Below are positions 45,282 through 55,639 of a DNA stretch of 64,000 nt, one piece after another (the stretch's first letter is position 1; the number at the start of each line of letters is the position of its first letter). Under the pieces are notes generated by a model. That model worked only from the letters and a program-made list of their open reading frames with translations, was not told where the DNA came from and ran no database searches. Source of the DNA: Miscanthus floridulus (taxonomy: Eukaryota > Streptophyta > Magnoliopsida > Poales > Poaceae); NCBI RefSeq assembly GCF_019320115.1, contig NC_089587.1:86430506-86494505 (forward strand), given 5' to 3'. Both the position numbers and the translations under genes were made by a program.

Positions 45282-47227
45282 TGAAAGGTCCTAATGGCTA
45301 GAGGGGGGTGAATAGCCTAATAAAAAAATCTACAACAATACTAAACAAACCGGTTAGACAATTATGAGGTGAAGCAAGTGTTGCGCTAGCCTATTTAAAA
45401 ATGCAAGCCACCTACCACAATTCTAGTTTATGTAGTTTCTAATCACACAATGACTATGGCACTACACTAAGTTAGTGTGCTCTCAAAGGCTAACTAAAGA
45501 GCCACACTAACCAAACTAACAAGCTCTCACAACTAGCTACACTAAAGAGCTTGATAGCTAGTTTGCGGTAATATAAAGAGAGAGCAAGATAGTTATACCA
45601 CCGTGTCGAGGAGTGAACCAAACAATCACAAGAATGAGTACCGATAAAGACCAATCACCTCCAAATCAAAGAATGACACAATGATTTTTTACCGAGGTTC
45701 ACTTGCTTACCAGCAAGCTAGTCCTTGTTGTGGCGATTCACTCACTTGGAGGTTCACGCGCTAATTGGCATCACACGCCAAACCCTCAATAGGGTGCCGC
45801 ACAACCAACACAAGATGAGGATCACACAAGCCACAAGTAATTTACTAGAGTGCATTTTGGCTCTCCACCGGGGAAAGGTCAAGAACCCCTCACAATCACC
45901 ACGATCGGAGCCGGAGACAATCACCAACCTCCGCTCGACAATCCTCGCTGCTTCAAGCCATCTAGGTGGCGACAACCACCAAGAGTAAGAAGCAAATCTC
46001 GCAGTGAAACACGAACACCAAGTGCCTCTAGATGCAAACACTCAAGCAATGCACTTGGATTCTCTCCCAATCTCACAAAGATGATGAATCAATGATGGAG
46101 ATGGGTGGGAGGGCTTTAGCTAAGCTCATAAGGTTGCTATGTCAATGCAAATAGTCAAGAGAGTGAGCTTGAGCCAGCCATGGGGCTTAAATAAAAGCCC
46201 CCACGAAATAGAGTTGTTGTATCCCTTCACTAGGCACTGCTCGGGGTGATCGGACGCTCCGGTCAGATCGACCGGACGCAGGACCCCAGCGTCCGATCGC
46301 CCGATGCTTGCCACATGTCATTGGGTTCAAACGTTGTTCATCAGATCTCAACGGTCAAGTGTTGACTGGATGCTCTGCACAAACTGACCGGATGCTCTAG
46401 CACCAGCGTTCGGTCATTTCCAATAAGGTACCAACTGCGACTGGATGCATCAGTTGGATCATGACCGGACGCAGGACCTCACCATCCAGTCATTTCCAGT
46501 AAGCTTCCACGTGTGACCAGACGCGTCCGATCAAGCTCAATCAGATGCAACCAGCATCTGGTCACACACTGCCTCTTAGTGTGCTGCCACATCAGTGCGA
46601 TCGGACACAGCCATCTAGCGTTCGGTCACATTAACACCAGTGTTCGATCAAGACCGATGCTGCGTGTCTTCAACAGCAACTGACCGGACGCGTCGGTCCA
46701 TCCGAGACCAGCATCTGGTCACTGCGTGACCAGCGTGACTAACCCCTTTTCAACTCTATCTTCTTCACCCTTGCTCAAATGTGCCAACCACCAAGTGTAT
46801 CGCCTTGTGCACATGTGTTAGCATATTTTCACAAACATTTTCAAGGGTGTTAGCATTCCACTAGATCCTAAATGCATATGCAATGAGTTAGATCATCTAG
46901 TAGCACTTTGATAACCGCATTTCGATACGAGTTTCACTCCTCTTAATAGTATGGCTATCAATCCTAAATGTGATCACACTCGCTAAGTGTCTTGATCATA
47001 AAAACAAAATGGCTCCTATCATTTATACCTTTGCCTAGAGCCTTTTGTTTGTCTCTTTCTTCTTTTCAAGTCCAAGTACCCGGTCATCACCATGGCATTG
47101 TCATTGTCATGTCATGATCTTTATTTGCTTTATCACTTGGAGTGTGCTACATATCTCATGATCATTTGATAAACTAGGTTAACACTTAGGGTTTCATCAA
47201 TTCACCAAAACCAAACTAGAGCTTTCA
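45282..47227 (-). repeat. 5' LTR of copia B (1946 bp)
   Basis: It is the mate of 37745-39688, with the same TGAAAGG and GCTTTCA ends. A TTTAAAT-like box lies near 46185 on the minus strand, where the 3' copy has ATTTATGCC. It lies next to the primer-binding site, which marks it as the 5' copy. Confidence 0.93.
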
Positions 47228-47232
47228 CCAAC
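47228..47232. repeat. right target-site duplication of copia B
   Basis: CCAAC pairs with CCAGC at 37740-37744; the unoccupied site in the 5' LTR of gypsy 2 reads CTAGC. Confidence 0.8.
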
Positions 47233-47637
47233 CCACAAGATGAAGCCTTATGGGGCACAACTCTGCTCGGCGCCTCCTGCAAGACACCGGGAAGATATCC
47301 TAAAGATACTACAAGATCTGTTAGGATATGTATGATCCTAAGATTCCTATAATCTGTTATTACTTTCTGGTTATCTCTCAGATCTAACCGACCTATAACC
47401 CTGCCCCCGGACTATATAAGGTGGGCAGGGACCCCCTCCAAACTCACGCAATATTATACGATAGCTAATACAAACCAACAGACCATAGGAGTAGGGTATT
47501 ACGTCATACTGACGGCCTAAACCTATCTAACTCATGTGTCTCTAATGCCTTCTTGTTCTTGACCGCACGCCTATCTGCCGATCAATCTACCTTCGTGAGA
47601 TACCCGTCAGAGGACTGCCGATGATATTCTATCGACA
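47233..47637 (+). repeat. 3' LTR of gypsy 2, second part
   Basis: It continues the 5' LTR sequence from CCACAAGATGAAGCC to CTATCGACA and is followed by the gypsy target duplication CCAGG. Confidence 0.88.
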
Positions 47638-49101
47638 CCAGGTCAGCCTCCACGTTGGCAGCCGACGTGGGCGTACCTTTGGGACCAGGTTAGGGTTCCG
47701 CACGTGAGGTTACAGCGGGCGTACATTGAGTTCACGAACAAGCTAGACACGCTCACGGCATCTAGTGTAAGTAAATTTTATTTCCCATGCTAGTTTGAAA
47801 TGGTTTAGTATACCATCTAACATCTTGTTTGGACATGTTGCAGGTGTCGTGGGAGTCGTACGATGGAGAGGGGCACTTCCTTTTCATTTGAGCAACATGT
47901 GTGGGTGCAACGATGACTTCTATAGGATGAGGTGCCCTCTAATATGTTTCTATGCTATCGAGTTCCACCTGCCAGATAGAGTTGCATGCCAATTTGGAGT
48001 AAGACAGCTTTGGCCAACGGCTCCATTCTCGATTGGTGTTGACTTACACAAGTAAGTGTTTTGCTATTTCAAATGTCTCGTGATGGTCCATTTCCATTAA
48101 TATGGTGACATGTACATGGATTCAAGTAATGATGACATACGTGCAGGTTGGATCATCAGAAGAACAGAAAGATTTTTGACTAGGAGAAGCACCACCAGTA
48201 CAACATTGAGCAATGGGAGTAGATGCACGACAACGTGGACGAGAAAAACAAGCCGCACATGAACCGTGAGTTCAGGCGGTACCAAGCTTGGTACCAACGT
48301 GCGACATGTTGTAGGCTGAGGCTACAATGGACAGAAGATGACTACGCCGACATCGAGTCCTCCGACGATGAAGATACGGTGTACGACCAATCTACTAGTG
48401 TAGGAAGGCAAGTGGAGGCAGGACCAATCTTGGATAGAGTGGTAAGTCAATTGCCTTATTTTTCTACGTTAAGTTGCATACCAATACATTATGCGTTAGA
48501 GGTATCTATTTTAGTTAGTGTGACCTTTGAGCTGTAGCATCCTTATAATATGTTAGATTCTTGTACAAAAAAACAAAACCTGTTGATATCTGTTCAGAAG
48601 TATTATTACTAAGAACTTTGTTGTAGGGAAATACCCTCAAATGCTCCATTGAAGACATTGAGTGCTTTCGTCCGAGAGTCAGGGACGATGACACACGTAG
48701 CTTCCTAGACGTAAGATTCAAAATATTCTTTCAAACATATTATTAATACGTTAGATTCTTTCAGTTAACATAATTTTATACAACAGAGGTTGTCACGTCG
48801 GCTACACTGTGCGGCTACTCGTTGTAGTTGTAGGATAGACACGATGCAAGACGTGTATGTTCCTTCCACAGGCAGAGGGGACTTAGGTTCCTATAGCCAA
48901 GCACCTACAGGGGATGAGGACAAGGATGACGATGACGTGGACCAGAGGCACGAGGAGCTTGGCCCATCTTAGCTCTAGGACGCTCCCTTGACTCAGCCTA
49001 CATAGCTTCCAGGCACTAGGCGACGCTGTCCACCTGACCCTTACACTCTAGGTACCAGCGCTCTTGGTCACAAGGGTAAGGGTAAGACTAGGAGGCAGTG
49101 A

Positions 49102-49952
49102 GGGTTTGTGGTAGATGTTAGTATGTACTATTATGGATTTTGTAGTTATTTTCCTATAACTATTTGGGACTGTATGGACATTGTGGACTATGCAGGACTA
49201 TGCATGATATGTTATGTTGATTGTGATGTTTGTTATGGTTGTATTGTGCTCTTTGAATGATTAAATGTTTGGATTATATAATGATGTCTCTATTTGTAAC
49301 GGTGGATGCTCCTGAAACAAGGGAAACTCTTATGATTTTTTTCCGTGAATCATTAATTATACTACACTGCTAAAAAGGCACAAATATAGCGCACATATTA
49401 AATGTAAATTCATTAGAACGTGTATAGTTCAATCGTATCGTATAGACGATTTGCAGATGAATCTAGGCTTTTCAGTAACAGTGAATGAATCTAGGCTTTT
49501 CAGACAATGAAAATAGACTTTTCAGTTACAAGGACGAGGAGTACGATGACAGCAGTGATTTATCACTTCATTTACATAGTACACCTATAGCATCTAGGCT
49601 TTTCAATAACAGCGAACGAATATAGGCTTTTTAGACAATGAAAATAGACTTTTCAGTTACAAGGATGAGGAGTACAATGACAGCAGCGATATATCACTTC
49701 ACTTACATAGTACACTTATAGCATCTAGGTTTTTCAGTGATTTGTCATGTCAACGATGAATAGACTTTTCAGGAAACGAATCTAGGCTTTTTAGTGTCCA
49801 CTGAAATAGGCTCTTCAGTGAAACTAATTAGGCTTCTTGTGACCAGTTAAAACACATTGAAACAGCAACTAAACCAGCCTCTGCCTATATACACAATGTT
49901 GGATGCATTGCTACTTACTTCCTGACTAGTATTTTCTTTCATTGCAGTACCG
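49102..49952. other. MULE intergenic region between PMD and GRF genes
   Basis: AT-rich, no coding signal. The phrase TCTAGGCTTTTCAG recurs many times; a 131-bp tandem duplication lies in it. Confidence 0.6.
49455..49716. repeat. 131-bp tandem duplication
   Basis: The block with AATAGACTTTTCAGTTACAA and GAGGAGTAC(G/A)ATGACAGCAG occurs twice at 131-bp spacing, ending TAGTACAC(C/T)TATAGCATCTA. Confidence 0.85.
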
Positions 49953-50492
49953 ATGTCTGGATGGTCGTCTAGAGGGAGAGGAAAGGGGAAGGGAACTACC
50001 ATTGTGTGGGAGGGTTCTATTGGTCCTAATTTCTTTGAGGAAGCTCCTTTTGAGAGGTTCCCAGTTAAGAGCAAAAGTGATTTCACCAAAGAGGCACCAC
50101 TGAGAGGATATGATGAACGGAAAGAAGAGTGACCAAAATGCATACATGGTGAGGACTGCCTAGTGTAGATGTTCACCGAGAGAATAGATGGAGGTCGTTG
50201 TTTCTTCAAATGCCCACGAGCATGGGTAATTGCTATTACTATTTATTTCTTCAATATGTCCCTCTTCTATACAACTTATATGACAAACTTATTGCAGTCT
50301 TCCTTGGCCGAAGAAAACTATGGGTTCACTAGGTGGGTCGATCCTCGACCTATTTATCCACATGCAGAGTATATCTACTACCTGCAGGACCGTATCTTCG
50401 ATCTAGAAAGGGAAGTTAGCAGCAGTTACAAGGACCGAACGACAGGACGACAACAACAATGGTGCCGATTCATAGGAGGCACTCTGCAATGA
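49953..50492 (+). pseudogene. GRF-type zinc-finger gene of the MULE (two exons, decayed)
   Basis: Exon 1 (49953-50225) starts MSGWSSRGRGKGKGTTIVWE and holds the finger core PKCIHGEDCLV-MFTERIDGGRCFFKCPRAW. A 71-bp intron (GTAATT...TTGCAG) leads to exon 2 (50297-50492): SSLAEENYGFTRWVDPRPIY, then YLQDRIFDLEREVSSS, a short coiled coil. GRF fingers bind single-stranded nucleic acid in better-known proteins. Here two stops (TGA before PKC, TAG before MF) break exon 1, and the last zinc ligand (ENCGF in related grass proteins, from memory) is Tyr, so the finger is dead. Confidence 0.7.
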
Positions 50493-50997
50493 TCCATATT
50501 ACACCTGCACTAACCACAAGAACAAGGGGCCTTCGTCGTCACCCCTGTCACCACCACCACCAATAATGGGAGACTACTGTGGAGAAGGTGCAACACAATT
50601 TGTTATGTGGTCACACTATTAGGACGACCCTATCTTATTCACATGGCACATCCATGTGTTTGTTTTTTTGTTTAATTACCTACATGTTAGGTTTAGTCGA
50701 AGAAACTTTGTACCCTAGTTTGGTACATATTCTCACATGCCATTTCATGTGTTTTGTGTGTTGAATTATATAATGCCCTACTTCGTTAGGTTGTGTTTGC
50801 AGTACGTGATCACATTTTACTATGTCTGCAACATTATACTGAATATTATGACAACAAATAATGAAAACAACCACATAATTAAAAGTCCAATACTATGCCA
50901 CATTAAATAACACAATAATACTAGAAGTATGTGCCGATAATAGACAACATTGTTCATGAATAAACCATAGAACTAGCAAGTCATGAAGACTACTGAG
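50493..50997. other. MULE intergenic region between convergent cargo genes
   Basis: AT-rich 3'-flank type sequence between the stops of the two convergent genes. Nothing else recognised. Confidence 0.5.
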
Positions 50998-51702
50998 TGC
51001 AACGAGGCCACTTTCCCTTCCTCAGGGCATTAGGATTCTCCTCCATCGTTGCTTTCGCTTGGCATGCACGCTCAAGCTTCGTCTCCCTCTCCTCCCTGTA
51101 CGCAGCAACACGTCTCCTTTCCTCCTCTTCCTTGTTCTCCTTTTTTCAGCCTCCTCTCCGTGTCTCTTCTCCATCATCTACTTGTTCTCTACCTCCCACC
51201 GCAACAGTTTCTGCATTCATTCCTTGTCTTCAGGCTTTATCTCAGTGTCGATCCACTGCTCAAAATCACAGAGCCGGAAGGGGTCTGTAAAAAATGTAAT
51301 TGTTACAAAACAAAAAAATCATGCAAGATGTCATATGACACAAACATCAATTCCTTTATCTTGTTAATGCGACGCTGACGAAGTGTAGGCTCAAATGCAA
51401 AATTGAAACACATCCAATACCTCTGCCTATACGTGTCCTCTTCATTGGACTTGGCTACCTTACAAGGATCACCGCAAAAGCACATGGTCACTGAAACACC
51501 ACTAGGCAGAGGTAATGGGTCGAAGGTATTTTCGATCATCCGGCTATAACTACAATACAACCAATTTCATTCTAAGAATCGAAAGCAATTAACATTAAAC
51601 CCTAAACCTAGGGTTTTCCATTTGATGCACAACAATAAACCCATAACATAACAACATGCGCTGCGGTTACCTTGGTTTGTTAGTTTTTCCACGCATTGGC
51701 AT
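50998..51702 (-). pseudogene. CxC-finger/coiled-coil gene of the MULE (three exons, decayed)
   Basis: The start at 51702 gives a short exon (MPMRGKTNKPR, 51702-51671, donor GTAACC). Exon 2 starts at 51549 with SRMIENTFDPLPLPSGVSVT and MCFCGDPCKVAKSNEEDTYR, then QRYWMCFNFAFEPTLRQRRI. Exon 3 (51292-50998) has LCDFEQWIDTEIKPEDKE and a Glu/Arg-rich coiled coil ending at GRESGLVAL. The C-x-C..C arrangement with a later WMC recalls a GRF-like finger. TGA and TAG codons and a frameshift damage exon 3. Genes of this type recur in grass genomes as hypothetical proteins; the function is unknown. Confidence 0.62.
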
Positions 51703-51964
51703 CCTACGGTTGTATAATATAAATATTAAAAATTACATAAAACCCTAAGTAATGATGATTCTTAGGTTGAAAAATCCAACTAATATATACCGAATCGATG
51801 CGAAAAAAATTAAGAGGGCTTGCTCTCGAAGATCTACGGATCAAATCAAAGTTTTCAAGGTCCAATATGCCGATTCGTGAGGTAGGGCGAAGTGGGGAGA
51901 GAAAAAACCCGAGAGGGAGGAGAAAGAAGAGGAAGAAGGTTCGAGCAGGAAGGTTGAGGGCGGG

Positions 51965-52184
51965 GTTAAAACACCACATCGGCGCCATAGATCCTGGCGC
52001 CAAGCTCGGCGTCAGGATATACGGCGTTGAGCTGTCTGCCAAGTCACCGCCACGTCTACGTCGAGCCCAAGACCTCGGCGCCAGCAACGATGGCGTCGAG
52101 CTAAGGGTCTAGATTTTGAAATCTTATCTCCAGAGGCATATTTGTGAAAATTTTTCAAAAAAAGGCTAAAAAATAAAAAATTCG
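51965..52184 (-). repeat. right terminal inverted repeat of MULE
   Basis: The inverted counterpart of 25040-25265. It carries GGCGCCATAGATCCTGGCGCC, AAGCTCGGCGTC and CTCGGCGCCAGCAACGATGG, then the AT-rich outer part ending AATAAAAAATTCG. Confidence 0.75.
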
Positions 52185-52195
52185 GTGCTATACAC
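52185..52195. repeat. right target-site duplication of MULE
   Basis: GTGCTATACAC; see the left copy at 25029-25039. Confidence 0.75.
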
Positions 52196-53390
52196 TGGGC
52201 TCTGCCTGTGTCCACGAGGCTAGCCCGGCGACACTTGGGCCTGCAGGGGGCCAATGGACACGGGCCGCCCTCCGACAGCGGCCCTTGGCCCATGTCCTCC
52301 CTCCGGCCGTCTTCCCTGTCCGTATATTTGGCAGTGGCATCGGCATGCAGGGCTCATGATGAGCCACACGTGCACACTGATTAGCTACCTAGCTGTGCTG
52401 CTAGTCTTTTTGCATGCATTGCCTACCTTTTAATTTCTGATGATGGTGGTCGATGATGATACTTGATACCTTATTATTACCAGCCTTTAACTTGAACTCC
52501 GTCGTCATGATGACACGGCCATAATTAATCTCTCTTTCGCGCGCGAGTGCCCAACGTATAAATTAATGTCGAGTATCTTTCTTATTGGGAACTTGATGCA
52601 CGTAGACGGAGCTACCATACACCACATATACATACATGCACACACAAATGAAAAATGATACCATTTCATCAATTAAAAAAAACACTCTAAAAATGATGCC
52701 ATTTCACCATCGCATCACGCACAAATGATGCCGTTTAGCCGTCACGCAGCTAGCACACACATCAACCATCTGTTTTTTTTTCTTTATATATATGTCGATG
52801 CGTACGTACCGTCTCCATCGAGACATAAGTTATATCGTCGGTTTAGGTTTGACCTAGCTAAAGGACTCGAGGAATATAATCAAGAATGCATTGGTCGTCA
52901 CTCACACATCCACCATAAGTGTATATGCAACAACAACTACTTGAATAATTAATTGTTGTTCATATGATATGCATGCGTGGTTGAAGCATCTTTTTTTGGC
53001 CCCTCACATGCATATGCATGCATTCATGATTCATGGCCGTTGAATTGATCCATATCGTCCACGAACGATATTAGCAGTAGTTAGTCGACGACGACGTCGA
53101 CATAATACCAGAAGCGTATATACCCGTGCGTTGCTGCAAGGATGAATTTTGGTGCATGGATGGTGCATCATGCTAACGTGGACAAATAAATGTATATTCG
53201 TAGATGATGTGATTTATTGTTGATATGGATAGGTTGCATGAATTAATGTTCCATATAAAAATTGGATGCGCTAGTGGGACGTCAATTTGAATGACTTACA
53301 TGTCTAGATAAAATTGTAGTTGGGTTTAAGATTACGAGAGACAGAGATATCATTCGGTGGAACAGGTCTGTGCCTCAGGCTCACTCGACT
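52196..53390. other. intergenic region right of the MULE
   Basis: GC-rich at first, then AT-rich with short ATG-CATG palindromes. No gene or element recognised. Confidence 0.5.
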
Positions 53391-53987
53391 CGAACTGCAA
53401 CGACAATTTGGAACAGTATCGTTCAGACTTCGCTCACAAGATTGTCATTTAGACTTCGCTCACTGGTACTAGAGAGAAACGCCGGGGACCCTTCTGCCTC
53501 GGCCTTGGGAAACTTGATTTCGGCAGCCTTTATCGTCTTTTGCAGTCCAGGATTGCGCCACCATACCCTGCTGCCAAGTTCATCTGGAATAGTCATGCTC
53601 CTCCAAGAGTCCAATTCTTCGTTTGGTTACTCGTCGCCCTGTGTTACTCTTCAGCTTGATAATTAAACCACTTCCCATGTAAGCACTTTCGTCGCCCTGT
53701 GTTACTGGAACTTGTGGAAACGTAGGAATGGAATCATTTTTAGAAATGAGGCACTCACACATCAACAGGTGTTTCGTCTCATTCACAATGATGCAAAACT
53801 GTGGAAGTCCAGACTGCCAAAGAGAGACAAATTGATCGCTGATGCCTGGTGTAACATTCTGTTATCAAACATATATGTAGCCTAATACAATGATGATGAT
53901 GTAAAAGTTGTAATTTTCGAACCATGATGGGTCCACTGGATCTAGATCAATGAAATCCCCCCACCCCCGACCGTCAAAAAAAATTCA
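53391..53987 (+). mobile_element. LINE (L1-type) 3' fragment
   Basis: A frame contains AAKFIWNSHAPPRVQFFVWL (53570-53630), the zf-RVT region near the C-terminus of plant L1 ORF2. A later frame reads WNLWKRRNGIIFRNEALTH and KLIADAWC (53700-53850), the extreme C-terminus. The segment between them is deleted. It ends in GACCGTC and eight A residues at 53980-53987. Flanks TCACTCGACT (53382-53391) and TCACTCGGCT (about 53990-53999) may be an imperfect target duplication. Confidence 0.65.
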
Positions 53988-55075
53988 CTCGGCTGACTAG
54001 CTGCTGCAGCTCGATCGTAACCTCCACAAAGGAAGGAAGGATGGATGGACGGCCAGCAGGACAGGTCACAGCCAGAAAGAAGTTTTGACGATCCGTCCTG
54101 GCTCCTTCCTGGGTCAGGGTGGGTCGGTTGCTGCGTGCCCGTCGACGGCGACACTAGCTAGCTTCCTTGTACGTACGTGCCAGCCCATGCCGCCCATCGT
54201 ACGCGTATCTCAGTGCAACAACTGCACACATGAGCTAGGCACTACTACCATGCATGCATGGCTACTGTGGCTTGCTCAGGGGCACGGGCAGCACAGAGGG
54301 AGAGCGGTGTTTTGTGTTTGGTTGGTGGTGAGCGCCGCATGCAGTTCGCTCGCGGATGATCAGGTACGGTGGAGCCGGCCGGACGCTGGCTGGTCCAACG
54401 TAACAGTGGTCGTTGCAGCATGCAGCCGGCCAGCTCCAGCGGCTCACGCGCGCGCCAGACAGCGGCCTGCCGCCTGCCGCCTGCCGCCGCCGCCCCCGGC
54501 CCGCGTCGGCAGGTGGCTGGCTGCCTGCCTGTTGGCTGTTGCATGCGTGCGCACAGCAAGGCCCATTTCATTCGCCGCTCCGACCTAGCCCCGTGGGCGT
54601 GGCAGGAATGGATCACTGTAAAAAGACGGGATTTTTATCGCTGTGCAGAGTGCCAGCAGAGTGCTCCAGGCGGTGGTGGCGCAGCGCTGCGGCTTTCTCT
54701 GCTCGATCGCGCGCTCCTGCCTCCTCTGCCTGATGCCGTGCAGCACTCCACGACAGCTTTTGGCTTTTGGCTGCTTTTCACCCTACCCCGTGCCTAGCTC
54801 TAGCTTTCGCCCCTGATCTTCTCCGGGCCGCCGGCCGGTACGGCACGGCCGTCGGCGTCGGGCGTCGGCTCGCCTGGCCCGCGTCCGCGTCCATCCATCC
54901 CATCCCTGTCGTCGTCAGTGTCATCCCGACAGACGGACCTCTGGCCCGCTACCGCTCGCTTGCATTGTCCAATCATTCCTCACCGTACCTGCATGTTGTG
55001 TCCATCATCGTCTATGCATGTGTCCCAGTTTCGATGACCCAATTCTCAAGAAACTAATGACCTGCGCGCGTCGGT
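53988..55075. other. GC-rich unassigned region
   Basis: Overlapping open frames in all phases (Pro/Ala/Arg-rich) and no recognised domain. Probably intergenic or a decayed captured fragment. Confidence 0.4.
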
Positions 55076-55078
55076 TTA

Positions 55079-55268
55079 GGGGACGTTTGGTTCGAGGTAG
55101 TAAACTTTAGCAGCTAATAAACAGTTTAGTCATTTTTAGTAATTCTAGAGTTACTAGAGAGGACTAAAGTCCTTTTAGTAGCTTTTAGTCATAGCGGTTG
55201 GTTAAAAAATTATTAAAGTGACTAAAAAATACTAAATTTAGTAGCTACTAGGCGAACCAAACAGGCCC
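55079..55268. mobile_element. MITE, Tourist-like (190 bp)
   Basis: Ends are GGGGACGTTTGGTTCG and CGAACCAAACAGGCCC, inverted with a few differences, and TTA lies directly on both sides (55076-55078, 55269-55271). A TTA/TAA 3-bp duplication is typical of PIF/Harbinger MITEs. The interior is AT-rich and non-coding. Confidence 0.75.
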
Positions 55269-55274
55269 TTAATA

Positions 55275-55622
55275 TGGCCATGTTTGTTTCTATAGGACCT
55301 TCTAAAGCTCCTGTCACATCGAATGTTTAGATATATGCATGGAGTATGAAATATAGACTAATTACGAAACTAATTACATAACTTGCGACTAATTTGCGAG
55401 ATGAATCTTTTAAGCCTAATTAATCCATGATTTGACAACGTGGTGCTACAGTAAATATGTGCTAATGACAGATTAATTAGGCTTAAAAAATCGTCCTGGA
55501 AATTAGTCTCCATCTATGTAATTGATTTTGTATTTAATCTATATTTAATGTTCTTTATTAATATCTAAACATTTGATGTGACATGAATTTTTAGGAACTG
55601 AGTAAAAAACCAAACACCCCCT
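55275..55622. mobile_element. MITE-like element next to the Tourist-like MITE (about 350 bp)
   Basis: Left end GGCCATGTTTGTTTC and right end AAACCAAACACCCCC are approximate inverses. Further inward CACATCGAATGTTTAGATAT pairs with AATATCTAAACATTTGATGTG. The core has TTAATCCATGATTTGAC and GCACATATTTACTGTAGCACC in inverted form. This pattern is common upstream of grass genes. The boundaries are approximate. Confidence 0.65.
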
Positions 55623-55639
55623 ATATGTCATACGAGTAG

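Larger units (their letters stand above)
37745..47227 (-). mobile_element. Ty1/copia (SIRE-like) retrotransposon B, nearly complete, nested in gypsy 2 LTR
   Basis: Two LTRs of about 1945 bp in minus orientation flank primer-binding site, gag, protease, integrase, RT, RNase H, an approximately 1.1-kb non-coding tail and a polypurine tract. Target duplications are CCAGC (37740-37744) and CCAAC (47228-47232); the uninterrupted 5' LTR of gypsy 2 has CTAGC at that point, confirming the insertion site. Pol is in one frame with a handful of stops and gag has a deletion, so it is not autonomous. Confidence 0.93.
30609..47637 (+). mobile_element. Ty3/gypsy (Tat-type) retrotransposon 2, deletion derivative, hosts copia B
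   Basis: Two matching LTRs of about 472 bp flank a 6.6-kb interior with an N-terminal gag piece, RT, RNase H domains and a long antisense ORF. The gag core, protease and integrase are deleted. The 3' LTR is split by copia B. It lies in a PMD exon with a 5-bp target duplication. Without the copia the element is about 7.5 kb. Confidence 0.88.
30529..49101 (+). pseudogene. plant mobile domain (PMD) gene of the MULE, interrupted by nested retrotransposons
   Basis: The exons I can trace are 30529-30608 joined to 47643-47766 (split by gypsy 2), 47844-48052, 48147-48441, 48627-48710 and 48787-49101, with GT/AG borders. Peptides include LLQLWMWACLLVGRPELL, VRLQRAYIEFTNKLDTLTAS, PFHLSNMCGCNDDFYRMRCP, YAIEFHLPDRVACQFGVRQL and REFRRYQAWYQRATC, ending in an acidic tail and GHKGKGKTRRQ. 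This is the C-terminal half of the aminotransferase-like PMD family, found in MAIN-type host proteins and in transposons. The N-terminal half is missing. There is a one-base frameshift near 47870 (GEG/ALPFHL) and TAG stops near 48180, 48220 and 48970-49050. PMD proteins act in the nucleus in silencing; the role inside transposons is unknown. Confidence 0.8.
25040..52184. mobile_element. Mutator-like (MULE) transposon carrying PMD and zinc-finger genes
   Basis: The two ends are inverted copies: GAATTTTTTAT, a TTTAGTC/TTTAGCC-T-run stretch, TTTCACAAATAT, an ATTTTAAAATCT-like stretch, then repeated CTCGGCGCC/GGCGCCGAG motifs. They are bordered by an imperfect 11-bp direct repeat. The span is 27.1 kb. 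Subtracting the nested gypsy (with its copia) leaves about 10.1 kb, and removing the LTR-like block leaves about 5.3 kb. Cargo: a PMD gene, a GRF finger gene and a minus-strand CxC-finger/coiled-coil gene. No MURA-type transposase is visible, so it is probably non-autonomous or has lost its transposase. Confidence 0.75.

Noticed and set aside
54085..54797. Frames of 100-167 codons in GC-rich DNA
   Set aside because: Overlap in all phases with low-complexity translations and no splice or domain support.
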